Below, piece by piece: positions 4,400-6,075 of a stretch of 6,075 nucleotides of DNA. The translations under genes and the position numbers were made by a program. Positions within the stretch are counted from its first letter, which is position 1. Each line of letters opens with the position of its first letter. The notes beneath the pieces were generated by a model, which saw nothing but the letters and a program-made list of their open reading frames with translations, did no database searches and was not told the DNA's origin. The DNA lies in assembly GCA_902488455.1 (NCBI GenBank), contig CABTWG010000060.1, positions 1-6,075 on the forward strand. Reading direction: 5' to 3'. The DNA is from an uncultured Peptoniphilus sp. (GTDB lineage: Bacteria; Bacillota; Clostridia; Tissierellales; Peptoniphilaceae).

Positions 4400-5493
4400 T
4401 TGGCAGCTTTATCAGGAGTTAAATCCTTAACTGGCACAATCTTTGTGCCTTCTGGGTCATTTATTTCAGTTTCAAGTTCGTCGTGCATTTGCCATTCGTT
4501 CCATCCGCCGTCAAACATCTTAACATCGTATCCTCTTTCATACATTAAAAGCCATGGGGTTGCAGCTCTCCAGCCAGTTCCACAGTAGAAAGCCATGTCG
4601 TTTGAAACATCAAAACCATTTTCTTTCCAAAGATTTACAACATCTCCAAAATCTTTAACAGTTTCATCAGCATTAATATAGTTTTCCATACCAGAGTTGC
4701 CAGTACCTGATTCACCAAATACAGCCCCTTTAGGTTCTCCAGCCTTAGGAATGTAAGAATAACCAGAAGTCTTGCCTTCCCATTCATCTTTAATTCTAAC
4801 GGAAACGAGTTTAAAGTCCTTGTCTTCATCTAGCTTTTTAACAGTTTCTTCAAGAGATAGCACATACTCAGGATGAGCAGGAACTTTCACGCCAAAATCT
4901 TCTTTAGGAGTAGTAGCAACGCTTCCGCTTTCAACAGGGTAACCTTCCTTTTCCCAAGCAGCAAGTCTACCGTCTATAATCTTTACATCTTTAACTCCAA
5001 GGTAAAGAGCTGCATAAGCTACTCTGTCTGCAGCAATTCCAGGTCCATAAAGAACAAGAGAAGTATCAGAAGTAACACCGTAGTTTAGGAAGTTCTTTTC
5101 TAATTCTTCAGCAGATCTAAGGTTCCAAATAGGACCTTCTTCAACCATATCAGTGTTTATATGGATAGCGCCAGGAATGTGTTTAGTTAAGAAGTCAGGA
5201 CTGTCCTTTTCTTCTCCCCAAGTAACTTCAGCAACGACAACATTTTCATTGTTATCGATGATATCTTTAGCTTCTTTAGCAGTTATATATACCTTTTTTT
5301 CAGGATCAACGTCCTTCATAACTCCAAGCTCAAGATCTTTGTTTTCATTAGATTCTGTCTTTTCTTCAGTCTTAGGTCCGTTGTTTGCCGCTGCATTTTT
5401 AGATTCTGTTGTAGACTTATCGCCACAAGCAACTAATAATGTAAGTGCAAACATAATTACTAAAGCTGAATAAAATTTCTTAAAATTTTTCAT
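4396..5493 (-). CDS. Lipoprotein thiosulfate sulfurtransferase with two rhodanese domains
   Basis: A membrane-anchored sulfurtransferase of 365 residues from the start used here. The ATG at 5493 lies seven bases after AAAGGAG (5507-5501); an ATG two codons earlier at 5499 is only one base from it and is unlikely to be used. A lysine-containing signal peptide ends in the lipobox LVAC, with Cys23 as lipidation site. A Lys/Glu/Asn-rich linker (about 24-66) precedes rhodanese domain 1 (about 69-188; HIPGAIHI, DGRLAAWEKEGYPV). Its usual cysteine loop reads YGPGIAADR, without cysteine, as in the inactive first domain of tandem rhodaneses. Domain 2 (about 211-343) has the active loop YCGTGWRAATPW with Cys304 and then FDGGWNEW. 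These are the only two cysteines I find in the protein. It would transfer sulfane sulfur outside the cytoplasm, for example from thiosulfate; donor and acceptor are unknown. It is first in an operon with a small membrane protein. Confidence 0.92.
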   Translation of the reverse strand: MKNFKKFYSALVIMFALTLLVACGDKSTTESKNAAANNGPKTEEKTESNENKDLELGVMKDVDPEKKVYITAKEAKDIIDNNENVVVAEVTWGEEKDSPDFLTKHIPGAIHINTDMVEEGPIWNLRSAEELEKNFLNYGVTSDTSLVLYGPGIAADRVAYAALYLGVKDVKIIDGRLAAWEKEGYPVESGSVATTPKEDFGVKVPAHPEYVLSLEETVKKLDEDKDFKLVSVRIKDEWEGKTSGYSYIPKAGEPKGAVFGESGTGNSGMENYINADETVKDFGDVVNLWKENGFDVSNDMAFYCGTGWRAATPWLLMYERGYDVKMFDGGWNEWQMHDELETEINDPEGTKIVPVKDLTPDKAAK

Positions 5494-5526
5494 GTACATT
5501 CTCCTTTTTATTAATAATATAATAAG

Positions 5527-5555
5527 AATATATATTTTTTATAAAAATTTGTCAA
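5527..5555 (-). promoter_or_regulatory. Promoter of the sulfurtransferase operon
   Basis: Read on the - strand, TTGACA (5555-5550) and TATATT (5532-5527) are separated by exactly 17 bases, with an A/T-rich spacer. Transcription would begin near 5520, giving a leader of about 27 bases that includes AAAGGAG. The -35 is a perfect match, making this one of the two strongest promoters in the window. No operator repeat is evident beside it. Confidence 0.85.
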
Positions 5556-5850
5556 TAGATAAGAAATTATGTATCCTTTGATTTCAAAAGAGTTCTAAGT
5601 GAAATACATCTCTATATTTAGTGGTTTGGTTATAGTAAAAAAGAATTTTTTATCAGATTTATAAGGTTTTCTTTCGCAAGAATTTCAGATATAAATTTAA
5701 AATGCGGCGATCACCAAAGGTAAATGGAAGCTGGCAGCTTCCGCTTCAAAAACAGATGCAAAAACATACAATCAATTTATTACAAATATAATAAAAGGAA
5801 ATAATCATTGTTGATAAAAAGACGTCATCCAAACGACCAGCTTCCCAACT
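5556..5850. other. Intergenic stretch with a short inverted repeat, no convincing gene
   Basis: No reading frame with family resemblance is seen on either strand. GGAAGCT at 5726-5732 and AGCTTCC at 5736-5742 form a 7-bp hairpin with a three-base loop. The longer GGAAGCTGG (5726-5734) is also the exact complement of CCAGCTTCC at 5837-5845, giving a competing 9-bp pairing about 100 bases apart. The local rise in GC around 5700-5750 and 5820-5850 sets these spots off from the AT-rich background. Confidence 0.6.
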
Positions 5851-6054
5851 ACAGTCATCCTAAGCGAGCGCAGTGAGTCGAACGGGTCTAACCTCTATTG
5901 AGCAAGCCCTCCCAAATGAAATCAATAATAATTATCACGCTCTACGTAGAGCATTTAAATTAAATCAATCATCCGTACATAACCACACCAAGGTTATACC
6001 CATTCGACTACGACGGCATCGCTTTGCTCCACCGTCTCCGCTCAGGGTGACTGT
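5851..6054. repeat. Imperfect inverted-repeat element of about 200 bp
   Basis: The left arm (5851 to about 5893) and the reverse complement of the right arm (about 5991-6054) align as ACAGTCATCCTAAGCG with ACAGTCACCCTGAGCG, and AGTCGAACGGGTCTAACCT with AGTCGAATGGGTATAACCT. Between these two blocks the right arm has about 24 extra bases that form their own GACGG/CCGTC hairpin (6012-6036). Near the middle lies the perfect 14-bp palindrome GCTCTACGTAGAGC (5939-5952). The arms are richer in GC than the surroundings. The GTCATCCTGAGCG...AGTCGAA pattern resembles dispersed intergenic repeats known in many bacteria. A non-autonomous (MITE-like) element is likely; no transposase or target duplication is visible. 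Confidence 0.7.
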
Positions 6055-6075
6055 CTTCATTAACTTTCTTCCTAT

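Noticed and set aside
4873..5473. + strand reading frames of 71 and 106 codons opposite the lipoprotein gene
   Set aside because: Antisense shadows of a gene with clear domains, promoter and ribosome binding site.
5808..5873. Short + strand frame starting with TTG after an AAAAGGA-like run (about 20 codons)
   Set aside because: Very short, runs into the inverted-repeat element, and has no recognisable product or good promoter.
5726..6054. CRISPR array
   Set aside because: The repeats are inverted and differ in length; there are no direct repeats with regular spacers.
5950..6067. Short - strand frame starting with an ATG near 6060 (MKTVTLSGDGG...)
   Set aside because: About 31 codons long and entirely inside the inverted-repeat arm. 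The purine-rich run before it is near the window end; such frames are common artefacts of these repeats.

Overview
The window comes from a low-GC bacterium that uses ordinary Firmicute expression signals: GAGGTGA/AAAGGAG ribosome binding sites, sigma-A-like promoters, U-tract terminators and tRNA genes with encoded CCA ends. The gene content (YheO-type regulator with carbamate kinase, a double-rhodanese lipoprotein, an IS200-type element) suggests an anaerobic Clostridia/Tissierellia-type organism. A Peptoniphilus/Anaerococcus-like source is a guess from general resemblance, not something the sequence proves.

Layout. (1) 1-671: seven tRNA genes on the + strand, Thr (cut by the window edge), Tyr, Gly, Arg, Gln, Lys and Ser, ending in a strong intrinsic terminator. 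A near-consensus promoter lies inside the array, before tRNA-Gly. (2) 672-1188: about 500 bases of very AT-rich non-coding DNA, closing with a -10 box and a 9-bp inverted repeat in the leader of the next gene. (3) 1189-2888: a YheO/DauR-type regulator followed 61 bases later by carbamate kinase (arcC), with a terminator after arcC. (4) 2907-3278: a one-gene unit for a small membrane protein that starts with TTG and carries an Asn/Lys/Arg tandem repeat; its terminator begins inside its own last codons. (5) about 3300-4012: an IS200-type insertion sequence with only a tnpA gene. A one-base frame break falls just before the catalytic-tyrosine segment, so the element is probably defective. Its ends and leader are rich in RNA-like hairpins. 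(6) 4019-5555, - strand: a TTGACA/TATATT promoter drives a two-gene operon, a lipoprotein with two rhodanese domains and a four-helix membrane protein joined by an ATGA overlap. (7) 5556-6075: no convincing gene. It holds a roughly 200-bp imperfect inverted-repeat element of higher GC than its surroundings, with a 14-bp perfect palindrome near its middle.

How the parts fit. The regulator and carbamate kinase probably form one operon for carbamoyl-phosphate use (ATP formation from arginine, agmatine or ureide breakdown), but no other gene of such a pathway is in the window. The lipoprotein would work outside the membrane in sulfur transfer, with the small membrane protein as a possible partner. 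The insertion sequence sits between the convergent membrane-protein unit and sulfurtransferase operon, and its right-end hairpin is placed to terminate the latter. No clearly new multi-gene system is visible. The least explained parts are the structured right end of the insertion sequence and the inverted-repeat element near the window end.
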